Below, piece by piece: positions 10,885 to 22,355 of a stretch of 64,000 bases of DNA. The stretch spans positions 818,470 to 882,469 of the forward strand of contig NW_003314340.1 in assembly GCF_000143415.4 (NCBI RefSeq). Reading direction: 5' to 3'. Under the pieces are notes generated by a model. It had not been told where the DNA came from. It ran no database searches and saw only the letters and a list, made by a program, of their open reading frames with translations. The stretch is from Selaginella moellendorffii. Lineage: Eukaryota; Streptophyta; Lycopodiopsida; Selaginellales; Selaginellaceae. Position numbers and translations under genes: made by a program. The stretch's first letter is position 1; each line of letters begins with the position of its first letter.

Positions 10885-13565
10885 CTAGATGAAAGCAATA
10901 TTTTAATTTTTTTTAAAGTTAAACCTGTTTAGTTAGACAAATGAACTTGATATTGAATTAAATCAAAGGGAAGCGATGTGTCTTTTTCTACCAGAGTCGT
11001 AGGGTACACGATGTGCTAACCAAACTATACATCACGCCTACATGGGACTGATGATGCCACTCCGTGACGCCCATATTTTTTTGCTTTTTTTTTGGCTTTG
11101 TTGCTATCTGAGCTTGTGTTGCTACTTTCATGATTGGGAAGCAGACACATTCAGCTGAATGCATTGACTATCAGTCTTGAATATTTGTCCTTTGGGCCAT
11201 CAGTCGAGTCACTATTCTCCACTCAACTCCACCCCCACTCCACTGATCCCAAACATTCCACCGGAGATAAAAACATTCCACTGGAGATAATCTCAAGAAC
11301 TTTTGGCGTGATTTTCGATCCGCCAGAGACGAGTCCATCTCCTGCAAGTTGAAGGGTCAGGGGCCTTTTACTTTAGTCGAATTACTTTCGATTATTATTA
11401 CAAGCTCTGCTCCAAGCAACATTCATTTCAAATGCAACATGAGTGAAGGAAAAGGTGGCGGTCATCTCTTTCAAAAAGGTGGAGCACAAGCAGATGTTGA
11501 TTGCTGGGAGCCCGAGAAACTGCGGAAGAAAGCATACAAAAAGAAAAGCAGGAGAACTCTTTGTCAACGATATTGGAATGCCATACGTGGTACACATTGT
11601 GGCCAGCCAGCGAAAGAGGGCAACGTACAAGACGCTTTCGTGAGTCGCGAGGTTTTCTTCGCTGGGCATGCCACCGACCTTCGAGTCGAACGAGCTCACG
11701 AGATTATGTGTCGGAACTCAATACTGCAGCTTTTCCGCTCTCATGTTACGCGTGGAGCAGAGGTTTCTCCATCGCAGCCTCCAAGATTCGATGGACCTTT
11801 GACAAAAAGACATGCCCAAGATTTGCGACTGCGAAGTCTGGGCAGCAGAATTGGCCAACTTCATAGCTCCATGACTCCAAACTCCCCATCTTTCCAAGGC
11901 TCCAAACCAGGAATGGACCGCTCAACATTGACGCATGCATGTGGTGTTTACGCCCAAGATGAGTTCTTCAGAATTGCTTGATTTCCTTCTGTTATCTTAA
12001 GTTTGTGTGATGGACTTTGTATCTAAGGTGGCAAAGAAAAAACAAGACGAGGGGCTTCTGAAAGGGATGGATGCACGCCTATCGCATGCCTTTGACGTTT
12101 CAAACCAATCCGGTGCGCTGTGTGTAATGAAAGGTATTAAGCTGTTTGCTAGCGCTGTAGTGAAGCCTGAAGCTTCGGAGCTGCTGGGAGTTGCGGGCCG
12201 AGTTGAAACGTCTGGATGCATCGATCGATGGATGGGTTGATGTACCAAAGTGAAACATCTCCATCGCATCACGGCATATGTAGATCTCGATTTCATCAAA
12301 CTGGGGGGGTTTAGATGCCGTGCAATTTCACTTGTTCCACACATTTTTTTGGTGTGCTCCTTGAGAGACCATCTTCGTTTCCCCGACGCACAGGCCGTGG
12401 TAGTTTGATTTGTTTGGTGGTGGCCGTAAAATATTTCTTTGAAGTCCAAAGTTTTTGTATCTGTCGACCCAGTCCTCTAGTTTCGATTCCGATCTGATAG
12501 ACTCACACATATACGAATGTATAAACAGAATATGCACTTATAATTTCCGGCACGGCTTTGACCACTCTAGACGGTAGCTTGTTCACGAATCCTGATCATT
12601 ATCCAAATGCAACTTGGTAAAGCAAAGACTTCCTTTTCATTACATCACCATAACTTTCCGGCAGTTCGTATAATATGACAAGCTCGACGATGGTCTTTCT
12701 CGGTGGCACTGCTGTAGTGCAAATATGTTAAGAGAGCTTGGATAGGCTCTCCATCGTCGTCTGGAAATCACGTGGCAAGATTCTCATGCGTGCTCTGCTC
12801 TTGGAATTTCTGGGAGTGTCTTGTCCGACTGTCTCCTTCGCTGTGATCTTCTTTTCTCTTTTGGTTAAATTTTTTTTCCTTGGTGGTACACTTGAATCAT
12901 TTGGAAACAACCAAAGGTACCGTATACATATCGATTAGCCGAGAAACTATCAAACTTCAAATGTATAATTTGACTGGATTGCTGCTGCTGACACAACGAA
13001 TGATCAACGCTGGAAAACCCATAACAAAATACTTAGTGAGAAGTTTTGATAAGTATTTAAGCTCAGGGAAGCTTCTCTTTCAGTTGCCGAAATTGTGGAG
13101 ATTTTAAATCCAAGGCCGTTAGCTGTTCGAAAACCGACACCATTGCGAGGCGGGCATTTTGCAAATTTTTAGCAAAAACCACACCGTGTTTCTGTCCCAA
13201 CACGCTTGCTAAATTGTTATTATAATTCTCCCACTGGAAAAAGCTGGCTAAGCCAAGAAGCCACAAGTTTGTTTGTCGGGAACAAGGATTTGGGAGCTTC
13301 AAACCCAGGAAAAACCACGTCAATTTCGTGGGAACCTTTCCCGGATTCCTTCTCCGAAAAGCCAAAAAAACGGCCCAGAGAGGAAAAAAAGAAGAAAAAC
13401 TCCTTGCACTTCCATCTTTGATCCCTAAGCAGCCGCCGCCAAGGATATCCCCTCCATGGATGGGGAATCTCAAGGCTTTTGTCGACGTGGGAAACGACGA
13501 GTGACAAAAGGTGGCGGTGAAAATGAAAATGCCACACAGAAAAGTATAGAGACAAGAGAGGGTTT

Positions 13566-13612
<47 letters not shown>

Positions 13613-14811
13613 GAAACGTTGTTATATGAGCCATCAGAATTGTTGGTTGGCTGGCTGGCTGGATTGGATCGAAGGGAACCAACAAATTTTGGGGAAGAAG
13701 AGGGCGAGAAGCCATGAATAACTGTGAATTGATCGACCCCATGGATCGATCTGGAGAAAGATTGATGGAGAAAGAGATTCAAGCTACATTCATGAATGTT
13801 TCTCATTCAGTGTGGGTACAAGCGTGGTTTTTGTCTGTTTTTCGCGTGGGCGTGTTTGTATATAGAACAAAGTAGAAGAATTGTTCATGGATGTCCTCTA
13901 TTCAGCTGAGTATCCAGCACCACCACCGTATTGACTTTGAAGGCAAAATTATAATATACTATTTGATCAAGAGACAAAGTTTAGAGGTAAGAACAGGAAA
14001 AAAAAAACGCAGGGGGCGCTTTTGTTCACATTTGATAAAAAGGTATAGTTTCCGCGGGTTGGAAGTATGCACGCAATTCCCTCAATACCAATGAAACCGA
14101 CACCAAAACTAATTTAGAATTTCTACTTCAGAGAGAAAACATTAAGGGTACAAAAGTAATAAATAAAAATAATAATAAACAAACCAGCGTGAATTATGCT
14201 CCAATCATATGGCTGCGGCGCAGTCAAGTTTACTCCAATCCAATGCGTCTCTCCAAGTTAGAACATTTCTAGCTAAGCATGCTTTAGTTAATATAATCTG
14301 TAGTTTAACCAGATAAAAATAATGAGAGGATAAGAGTAAAGAAAATATTCCATTGAATTAAAAATTCATCAAAGTCCGAGTCAAATAAATTGTTACTTGT
14401 GTAGGTTGAGGGCTCATTTCCAAGAAACACTGGTGAGTGAGAAGTGCTCCTACTTCGAGCAGCCATTCTTTCTCCTGTTTCGATATAGTCTTCTCTCACA
14501 CACTCCATCATCACAGTGCGCACGAACACATCGAGAAAAGATAGAATTAGGATCAATCAATCAATCGCGGCGTCAATCATAGTTTGTCCACTGCAGGACC
14601 AGGGCCGCGAGAAGAAAAAGAGAAGAACGAAAAAGGGGGGCTGGGATTCGGGAAGAGCTCGAGCTTTGATTGAGTTGAATTCCATTGGCGGTGGTGTCGC
14701 TAGCAAAAGCTTCGATCAATCTCGAGGCTCACGTTCGGCTTTGGAGGGAAGAAGAGAAGGAGAAGAGGAAGTTTGTTTTGGGTCGTCATTCGAGAGGGAT
14801 TTGTTCTGAGC
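10885..14811. other. 3.9-kb intergenic region upstream of the NAC gene
   Basis: No gene with family features. Open frames exist at 11349-11981 (+) and 12007-12240 (+, MMDFVSKVAKKKQDEG...). Both are unrecognised, lack partner exons and lie among overlapping frames. A 247-codon minus frame at 13063-13806 runs through a CT microsatellite and looks artefactual. 13800-14811 is probably NAC promoter and leader. Confidence 0.5.
13567..13606. repeat. (CT)n microsatellite
   Basis: About 19 CT units with one CG interruption near 13577. It produces RERERE-type translation on the opposite strand, an artefact. Confidence 0.9.
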
Positions 14812-16444
14812 ATGAGCGCCATGGTGGTGCAGCAGCAGCAGCAGCAGCAAGGAAGCAATCGATCCAGGCCTCCTCCAAACATTTGGCTTCCACCGGGATT
14901 CCGGTTCCATCCTACCGACAACGAGCTCATCACCTTCTACCTCGTCAAGAAGGTCGTCAACACAAAATTCGTGGCGCACGCCATCGCCGAGGTCGATCTC
15001 AACAAGTTCGAGCCATGGGATCTACCCGGTAAGGAGGAACTCTCTCATCTTCTCTCGCATTCGCTTCTATCATTTCCTCTCACTCTCTCGACGTTCTTGG
15101 GCTTGAATTTGCTGCATTGCATTCATGGCATTCCAAGGAACTTGGAATCGATCACTTGGGTCGAGTTGCCTGGACGAAATTCCTCTAAAAATCTCTCCTT
15201 TGTTCTTTTTTCTTTCCCGGCAGAGAAAGCAAACATGGGAGAGAAGGAATGGTACTTCTTTAGCTTGAGGGACCGTAAGTACCCGACGGGGATGCGTACG
15301 AATCGGGCAACCGAGGCCGGCTACTGGAAAGCAACCGGCAAAGATCGAGATGTCCGAGGAGGAGGAGGATCCAACGTCAACAACAGCAACAGCAATGGAT
15401 CCGGAACTTCTCTCGTGGGCATGAAGAAAACGCTGGTTTTCTACCGGGGCCGCGCTCCCCGGGGCGAGAAAACCAATTGGGTCATGCACGAGTATCGGTT
15501 GGAAGGCAAGACCGCCTACTTGTATGGATCCAGAGCCGCCAAGGTGAGTAATTTCTCGCGCCAATACCTAATGCTCTGTTTTTTTAAGCGTGTTCTTCGT
15601 GTGTTCTTCGTGTGTTCTTCGTGTGTTCTTCGTTCGTGTTCTTCGCTTGTTCTTCGTGCGTTCTCGTGTTCTTCCTTTCTTTGTTCTTTGTTCTTTCGTG
15701 TTCTTCCTTTGTTCTTCGTTTGTTCGATGAATCATGGGATTGACTTCTCTTTTGTCTGAATCCCAGGAGGAATGGGTGGTGTGTCGGATCTTCCAAAAGA
15801 AGGCCTTGGCCGCCGCCAAGCTGAGGGCATTGTCCGAGGACAACGCCGCCACCACCACCGGCGCGGCACACGACTCGGACGATCACGAGGTTCCTTGCTC
15901 GCCCAGCGCCGCCACCGCCAAGCCCGAGCTGGACGATCACTTGTCTTGCATTTCCGGCGTCGACGATCAGCAGCAGCAGCACCAGTGCTCCAAGAACTTC
16001 CCCGGCCTCTACAGCACGGGAGACTTTGCCAAGCTCTTCGATCCCGAGTTCCTCCCGCCGCTACGATCATCCCAGGTGAGCCCCTACGCCACCAACGCGA
16101 GCTCGTGCTATAGCAACAAGGGATCGTCCTTGACAAAGTCGTGCAAGAGCGAGCCTTACGCCGCCGCCATCCCGCCGCCTCTCGCCGACATTAGCAGCCC
16201 CAGCGCCGCCGCCGCATACAACGCGTTTGCGGGCTTCGTGGGCGATCACGCAGCTCTAAACTTCTCCTCCTCGTCCTCCTTCGATTCATCACACTCCACC
16301 TCCCAGCAGCAGCAGCCATTCTTCCAGCAGCATTCCGCCGCCACTGCTGATCAAGGCTTCATCAACGAGTTCCTCTTTAGCCGCTTCCTGGCCGACCCAT
16401 CGTCCTCGAGCTCCTCGGATTTGGACCAGCTCTACGCGTTCTAA
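14812..16444 (+). CDS. NAC-domain transcription factor (NAM/CUC-like)
   Basis: Plant-specific DNA-binding regulator of about 404 residues in three exons: 14812-15028, 15224-15543 and 15767-16444. Intron positions are the classic NAC ones, after the EPWDLP codons and just before the EEWVVCRIF block. After a short polyQ run (residues 7-13), the NAC subdomains follow in order: [78 protein letters not shown], and [10 protein letters not shown] to VVCRIFQKK. The C-terminal half is Ser/Ala/Gln-rich and acidic, typical of a variable activation region. NAM-type similarity suggests a developmental role, but lycophyte NACs do not map one-to-one on seed-plant groups. The start at 14812 is the first ATG giving the full N-terminus. 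Confidence 0.93.
15588..15727. repeat. Minisatellite in NAC intron 2
   Basis: Most of intron 2 is a degenerate array of gtgttcttc-like units of about 9-10 bp, pyrimidine-rich on the coding strand. It creates spurious open frames on both strands. The splice acceptor follows about 40 bp downstream. Confidence 0.8.
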
Positions 16445-17388
16445 TCTGACAAGACGAACCAACAACAACATCGACAGATCTCCAGGTCGTCTTTCCTTCC
16501 ATCAAAGGTTGGTGTACAGATTGTTTTCCCAGGTGATCTAGCAGCTCAAAAACTATCATACGTGAATTATATCAGATACATAGAAGACTGTACATGACAA
16601 AGATCAGGGTATAGTGATCGTATTCATACGAGGTGGCTTTCAGATACAATCACAGACAATGATCTTAGAGACAGGAAACTATTCATGTTCTTTCAATTCA
16701 GCTTCCAGATAATGAACAAGCTTATCCATTTGCCAAAGCTTGTAGATTATAAAACAATACTATCAAAGGCTGCGCAGCTATCAAGTCTTTGAGTCAGTAA
16801 GATACCATTCGAGACTGCTGCGCTTGTTTGTAGCTGGAAAATCTGGAGGAAGAACCAAAAAGAACTGGAGAGAAGAAACACGTTGCGATTCCGGGTTGGG
16901 TGGAGGGAAGCTACCTCATAACTGAGCAGTGTTGTGTTTGTGTCAAACTTCTCTCCTCCAGTGCTGGCGCTTTGCATTGGCGCCAAGGATTGAGGAGATG
17001 ACGAGTTTGTCTTACGACAGCATCAGCTCGATACCCCGCGCTCATCTTCTAGACCTGAGATCATCCGCGAGAGTTAAAGTAAAAAACGTAACTTGCCAAA
17101 TACCTTTGTTTTTAGCGAGCATTAGCCTCCAACGTGGGACCTGCCCGAGCAAGTCGGCTAGCTGTGCGTTTCCCAGAAAACCAAATCCTTTTTTGTTCTC
17201 CCACCTAGAAAACACAGATCCAGTCATTCTCACCACCGCTTGATTGGATTTCAACAGTATCGAAGGAATCCAAATCAGCGCAATGCTGTAAAGCAACCGA
17301 CTGCACAGGAGAGGCTCACAATCTATAGTCACTTCCATTTTAAAGTCAAAGATAAAATGTACCAAAACTTTTTACGTCGCCTCCTTGT
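16445..17388. other. Convergent intergenic region between NAC and eIF3m
   Basis: 3' flanks of two convergent genes. An open frame at 16929-17243 (+) has no family features. No RNA gene seen. Confidence 0.55.
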
Positions 17389-19138
17389 CTAATGGACAAC
17401 TTGGCCTTGGAGAGCCACTGGTACACCGTTTGTAGCTCTTGCATTCTCCACACTTCTTGTCACATTCCAAATATTTTCCTAAAAAAAAAGAAAAAAACTT
17501 GTTAGAGGTCCCTGTACTGGATCTGAAAGAGGAATACCTTCCAAACCGCCAGCTTCGCCCGGAGCTCTTTCCATTGCGTGGGGCCGAACACCCTCTCCGT
17601 GCAGCGGCTGCATTCGAAAAATCTGTGTAGTCAGTCCGCTGTAGCAATCACTAAAAAAGTGACCTTATGACAACATGTTGATGCATTTGATCCATTTTTG
17701 CATCCAACATCTTCGTTGCTATTCCCTTGACGATCCAATATTCGACTTCATCATCTCCGACCTGGCGGGTTTTGTTTCGTACTGATTTCATTCGACAAGA
17801 AAAGGACAAAGGAAAAAATGCTTACCTTTAATGCATCCTTGATCGTTACATAAGGGATTTCCCGCGAGGCTTTGGAGGCAAGCCCGGCCAGTGACATAAG
17901 TCGCATCTTTGTGATGCACTCCTCATGCACCAATCCTGCGCATGCCGCCTAGTCAGAACAAATACGTGACCAAGGCTGAATCATACCGTAGTTTTTAAAC
18001 AGATTTGGATTGGAGGCTTGAAACTCTAGATATGCATCCAGGCGAGAAGTCAAAAAGATCTCAAGAAGCCGATAAACTGGGGCATACTTGGAATCCTTTT
18101 CAAGCTGACAAACAGCTGCCATGTCTAGCAGGTCACACTGAAACACCAAAGTTTAGAGAAAGGAGATGAGACGAAAGTAGTAAGAGAAAACCTGGAACAT
18201 GTCTGGTGCTTTCACAAACTCAATGATTGCTCTCACAGCTTCCTCCTTCGCTTCTCCAAGGGTCTGATTGTCCTCTCCAGAAAATGTAGCCAGGTACTTC
18301 AGCAAGAAGCTGAAAGAGTCTTTCGCAGAGCTGCAAAACAGAAACGCGTTTGAGGAGAAAATGCGCTTAGAACAAAGTGCCAGTGTCATACCTTTTACCA
18401 TCTTTCAAGATATTCGTGATGGCAAGAAACAGTTTTCTCTTCTCTGCCTTGGCGATGTTCCACTCTTTTAAGAACGCATCCATCCGCTTGAAAGACGGGG
18501 TCACCAGCTCTGTGACTTTTCCATTAACAGCAAAATCCACAGCTCTCTTGAATGTAAGGAAACGTCCATACGGATTGTCAAGAACGTTGTATAAGTTGAA
18601 AAGACTGTTCAAAAGAAAAAAAGAAGAAAGAAGAAACCATTAGCACGAATGCTCTAATCGAACAGGAGCTTACATTCTCAAACGAAGTGCCGGCTTATCA
18701 GTTACATTCGGTGTAACTTTCGAAGCAATCTGATCAGCCATCGCGAGAGCCTCATCTGGACTCCTGGCCTTGGACACTAGATTCGTTATCACAGAGAACA
18801 CAGCCTCGGAATCTAGACAGACAAAGGAAACTCCTTTAACTCCAACAAAATACAAAGAACGATCAAACCTTTCTCGGGAGTGTTGCTCAAAACCATCTCC
18901 GACGACGTCAAGAGCAACGACACAAGCTCCGACCACCGATTCTCCACGGCCAGATTCTCAGCCTCCTCGCAAATGCGGGAGATCTCAGCCTCCGCGACCT
19001 AGAGAAGAAATTTCCTGAGCAGGAAGACAAAGATCAGCCACTTACATCAGCGCCAGCTTTGGCCCACGCGACATCAGCTGTGAATCGCGCCACGGCGAGC
19101 ACCGGATCCTCCTCGCCAGTCTCCACGAGCGTCGTCAT
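17389..19138 (-). CDS. EIF3M: Eukaryotic translation initiation factor 3 subunit M
   Basis: PCI-domain subunit of the eIF3 complex, which organises the 43S preinitiation complex in the cytosol. Ten exons: 19138-19046, 18998-18869, 18812-18674, 18604-18392, 18330-18192, 18137-17987, 17935-17826, 17761-17664, 17607-17538 and 17478-17389. Together they give 410 residues, the usual family length, with GT-AG introns throughout. Recognisable segments are VLDNPYGRFLTFKRAVDF, SFSFLLKYLATFSGEDNQTL, and the PCI winged-helix end DDEVEYWIVKGIATKMLDAK joined to SRCTERVFGPTQWKELRAKL. The acceptor at 17607 restores the ISRCTERVFG block; the nearer one at about 17646 would not. The start matches the family's MTTxV N-terminus. 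It shares a 156-bp upstream region with DCP1. Confidence 0.95.
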
Positions 19139-19294
19139 GCTGGGCGACTAGGGCTAAAGTGAATATTCCTTCCCCATAAACCCTAGTTTTAAACCAGAGA
19201 ATATGCCAAGGCAATGCGTCAGGGGTTCGATCCTCGTTATGAAACCCTAAAATGGGGCTAGAGTAGAAGCAGGGATTTGGGGAGGGAGGGAGCG
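19139..19294. promoter_or_regulatory. Shared divergent promoter of eIF3m and DCP1, with telo-boxes
   Basis: Only 156 bp separate the two divergent start codons. Two telo-box sequences lie here: AAACCCTAG at 19178-19186 and AAACCCTAA at 19242-19250. No TATA box is seen. This suggests a TATA-less bidirectional promoter, and parts must be 5'UTR of one or both genes. Function is inferred. Confidence 0.6.
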
Positions 19295-20823
19295 ATGGCG
19301 ATGGGGCAGAGCGCCAAACCAATGCCGCAGCTTGATCAGCAGAGCACCAAGGAGCTCAATCTCACTGTGCTCCAGCGCATGGACAAGCACGTCGAGGACA
19401 TTCTCACCACCGCGGGTCACGTTACCTTCTACGAGTTCAGCATGGACCTCAATCAGTGGGTAAGGGCCTGGGCTTGGAATTCTGGGCGAGGGGTTTGGAT
19501 CCTTTGCTGGATTTTGAGGCGCTAATGCTCGATCCTATCGTTATTCGCAGAGTCGAAAGGATGTAGAGGGGTCATTGTTCGTTGTGAAAAGGCAAGGATG
19601 GATCTTGTGGTGTGGTTTGTTTTTATTCTGTGTTCTTGGTGATCTAGGCGGATGCAGCCCAGGTTCCAGTTCATTGTCATGAATCGCAGGAGCACAGGTA
19701 AGAGTGATTGCAACTTTCTCTCTTTGTTTTTCTTAGACGCTAAAAAACTCTTCCTTGCTGGATTTGTTTTGACGCGTTGGTGACTGTGCCTGTCAGAGAA
19801 CTTGGTCGAGGATCTCCTCAGCAATTTCGAGTACGAGGTCCAGGTGCCTTACTTGCTCTACCGAAATGCAGCGCAAGAGGTTAACGGGATCTGGTTCTAC
19901 AATCCACGGGAGTGTGAAGAAGTTGCCAAGCTATTCTCGAGGTTTGTTATTTTCTCTTTTTTTTTTCTCTTGAAACGCTGAAAGTCTGATTTTGGTGCGA
20001 TCTACAGGATACTCAACGCCTTCTCGAAAATTCCTCCAAAGCCAAAGCTGATCAGCCAGCCGAGGTTGTAGTAGATCTCTTCTCATCTTCCTGACTGGAT
20101 TTGACATGGTGTGCTTACTGAAGCGTGCAGTAATGAATTTCAAGAGCTAGAGGCAGTTCCGACAGCGGCCATTGTGGAGGGACCACTGGAACCAGCAAGC
20201 GCCGTTCCAGAAGAACCACTGGAGCGGTTTTTTAACGTAAGCCCATCTTCCAGTCTCACATCTAACAAACATTTCTTTCTCTTTCTGTTTTTTTTCTCTG
20301 CTTTACAGAATGCTTTACAGCTGAATGTGGATCCTCCACCACCATCTTCTCGGCCTCCAGTCGCGACAGTTCCCATTATCCGTTCGACCGTACCACCATC
20401 TTCCAATGTAGCACCCGTCGTTCCACCCCCGGTCGCGAGCGTCCCAGCCATTACGACTGTGACTCCAGAGCCAGCCGAAGGAACTCCCGTTTTGGTGAAG
20501 CCATCCTTCTTCATGACGCCTCCAGCGTCCACGGTTCTCGCTCCTCCTCCTCCTCCTGTTCTTCAACCATCGCATGGTGCGCCTTTCCTCCAACCATTTC
20601 CACCGCCAGCTCCACCTCCATCGCTTGCTCCAGTTTCCGCGACTTTGATCACGAGGGAGGGAGTTCGGGATGCCCTCTCGCGGCTCGTTCAGGTAGATTA
20701 AAGTTGTCTTTGTTTGTTGATGGTGTTCTTACTTTCTTGTTTTGGTTTTGGTCTTTGTTTGAGCAGACTGATCAGTTTATCGACCTGATATACCGTGAGA
20801 TGCTCAATGCACACACCAAGTAG
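19295..20823 (+). CDS. DCP1: mRNA-decapping activator DCP1
   Basis: EVH1-fold cofactor of the DCP2 decapping enzyme in cytoplasmic P-bodies. Eight exons: 19295-19459, 19551-19591, 19648-19697, 19797-19941, 20008-20064, 20131-20236, 20309-20692 and 20767-20823, for 334 residues. The EVH1 domain (about 15-140) carries the conserved SRKDVEGSLFVVKR, RFQFIVMNRRSTENLVEDLL and RNAAQEVNGIWFYNPRECEE. A Pro-rich linker with FLQPFPPPAPPPSLAP leads to a short C-terminal helix (ITREGVRDALSRLVQ then TDQFIDLIYREML), which in the family mediates trimerisation. Intron 2 has a GC donor (AAAAG then GCAAGG), a rare but accepted GC-AG intron; the frame requires it. The start at 19295 is the first ATG after the divergent promoter. 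Confidence 0.95.
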
Positions 20824-21800
20824 TGTGCCGTATGGTTTGTGTTTATATATGTGTATTCTGCTTGTTCAATTTTCCCTGTTAAGATTATCCTACCTGTTTC
20901 CTTTCTTCTTCTCGTTCTTTGTACAATGCACAATGTCTCGAGTGCCGTGTCCTCGTCCCTTGACAAAGCGGGAACAGGTACATTCTCAAAGTAAAGTAAA
21001 CAGACTTTAGAAGTTGCTAACAAGCGTTTCTTCCTCGCAGTTTAGAGCTACAATGCGTGAAAGGAGAGCGAGGAGCCTAACGAAAGAAAGATCGCAAAGA
21101 GAAAAAAGTCGCAAGGATTTCAGGTGAGCAAAGTAGCTCCTAGGGGGAGCATTTTCTCGCGGAGTTTTTTGACTGCTAATGGACAGGGAGAAAGCGCCGA
21201 GTGCAAGGATCTAGGCCGTTGCTTTGGTGGGGGTGGCTATGGAGGAGGAGGAGGAGAGCGCAATATTTAGCGAAGAAAGGCAAGAGCACATGCCGTCTCT
21301 TTGTTTGTTGCTCCTGACACTGTACATTGATCTGTCCCCTTCAGATTCGAAAGCGGTGGTGGGATGGATCCAAATCCGCTCGCTCTTTGGCAGGGAAAAC
21401 GCAAAAAGAAAGGGACACTTTCCAGTCGAGCGACCCCGCAAAATCCACGAACGTCGTTCGTTGCGCTCCAGCCAGCCTCGGATCTACCAAAGAATCAGCT
21501 ACATGATCATGGGAGGCTCGAGATGATCGAAGAGAGAAGACAACTGCGAATCTCTGATGGGGCCGGAAAATTGTCCCTTTTTTCTCGCTCAATTATGCTG
21601 CGCAATTCATGGCGCGTTTTGGACCAACTTTTATTCACATTGAAAGATTGCTCGCTCTCGCCATGATCACAGAAGCTCTCGCCATGATCATAGAAACGGT
21701 AGCAAAGGAAACTAAAAGAGGCTCTATCGTTTTGAATTGTAGAAGCTATAGAACACAGCCCCCGTGCCCGATCGATCGCGATCCCGCTCGAACCAGTGGG
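20824..21800. other. Convergent intergenic region between DCP1 and the PAN-like gene
   Basis: DCP1 3' flank with T-rich stretches. Frames at 21224-21666 overlap one another and show no family features. Confidence 0.5.
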
Positions 21801-22355
21801 TCACCAGAGCACCCAATTCAGAGCTGCAGCGACCCACAAGCCCAGAATCGCGAAACTCGCCATGGAGCTCGCGGGAATTCGCGGCGGCGTGGAGGAGGAG
21901 TAGCCATTCTGGACCTTGATGTAGGCGGTGATGGTGTCGCGGTTGCGCACGGGGATGAAGGGGATGCTCTGGACGGGAATGTAGTCGTGGTACTGGTAGC
22001 AGGAGGAGGTGGGCGCATCAAACACGACCGCGGAGCAGGAGCAATCGGTGGTGCACGAGTCGAGGCAGTCGGCGGGCGAGCAAACCGTTGGAGCCTTGGA
22101 GGTGATGTTGAAGTACGTGACATAGGCGATGTGGAGATACGTGAAGGCCTTGCCGGTGTCGAAGATGCACGAGTAATTGTGATCCCATTTCCCCTCCAGC
22201 GACACCCCTGCTGCGGCTGGAGTCGCGGATTTGCTGCTTGGTTCTTCCGGGAGGATCCTCGCCTGACCCAGAGCTCTTCCAGAGGCTTGGAGCGCCGAGA
22301 ATTTCCAGAGGATGAGAAGGGAGAGGAAGAATTTCGATCTGGCGGTGGTGGTCAT
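21801..22355 (-). CDS. Small secreted PAN/apple-like protein, probably GPI-anchored
   Basis: Intronless, 184 residues. An N-terminal hydrophobic segment (FFLSLLILWKFSALQ, about residues 9-23) looks like a signal peptide. The middle holds a Cys-rich block, CSPADCLDSCTTDCSCSAVV, followed by SSCYQYHDY. This is the C-x3-C-x3-C-x-C pattern of PAN/apple modules found at the end of S-locus-type lectin receptor ectodomains. The C-terminus is a small-residue site followed by a hydrophobic tail (ASFAILGLWVAAALNWVLW) with nothing charged after it, which fits GPI anchoring. No lectin or kinase domain is attached. A cell-surface adhesion or ligand-binding role is inferred; no close family member is recalled. 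A longer antisense frame at 21609-22541 is judged a shadow. Confidence 0.75.
   Translation of the reverse strand: MTTTARSKFFLSLLILWKFSALQASGRALGQARILPEEPSSKSATPAAAGVSLEGKWDHNYSCIFDTGKAFTYLHIAYVTYFNITSKAPTVCSPADCLDSCTTDCSCSAVVFDAPTSSCYQYHDYIPVQSIPFIPVRNRDTITAYIKVQNGYSSSTPPRIPASSMASFAILGLWVAAALNWVLW

Noticed and set aside
11349-11981. 210-codon plus-strand open frame
   Set aside because: Several overlapping frames of similar quality occur here and none has family features; judged chance.
13063-13806. 247-codon minus-strand open frame
   Set aside because: It runs through a CT microsatellite (RERERE repeats) and has no recognisable family or supporting splice sites.
15584-15982. Minus-strand frames rich in [12 protein letters not shown]-type repeats
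   Set aside because: They are translations of the NAC intron minisatellite and antisense of NAC exon 3.
17612-17660. Alternative eIF3m exon 9 acceptor at about 17646
   Set aside because: It keeps an open frame but destroys the conserved SRCTERVFG block, which the acceptor before 17607 restores.
19218-19236. tRNA B-box-like ggggttcgatcctcg in the eIF3m/DCP1 promoter
   Set aside because: No acceptor stem, anticodon arm or A box can be placed around it.
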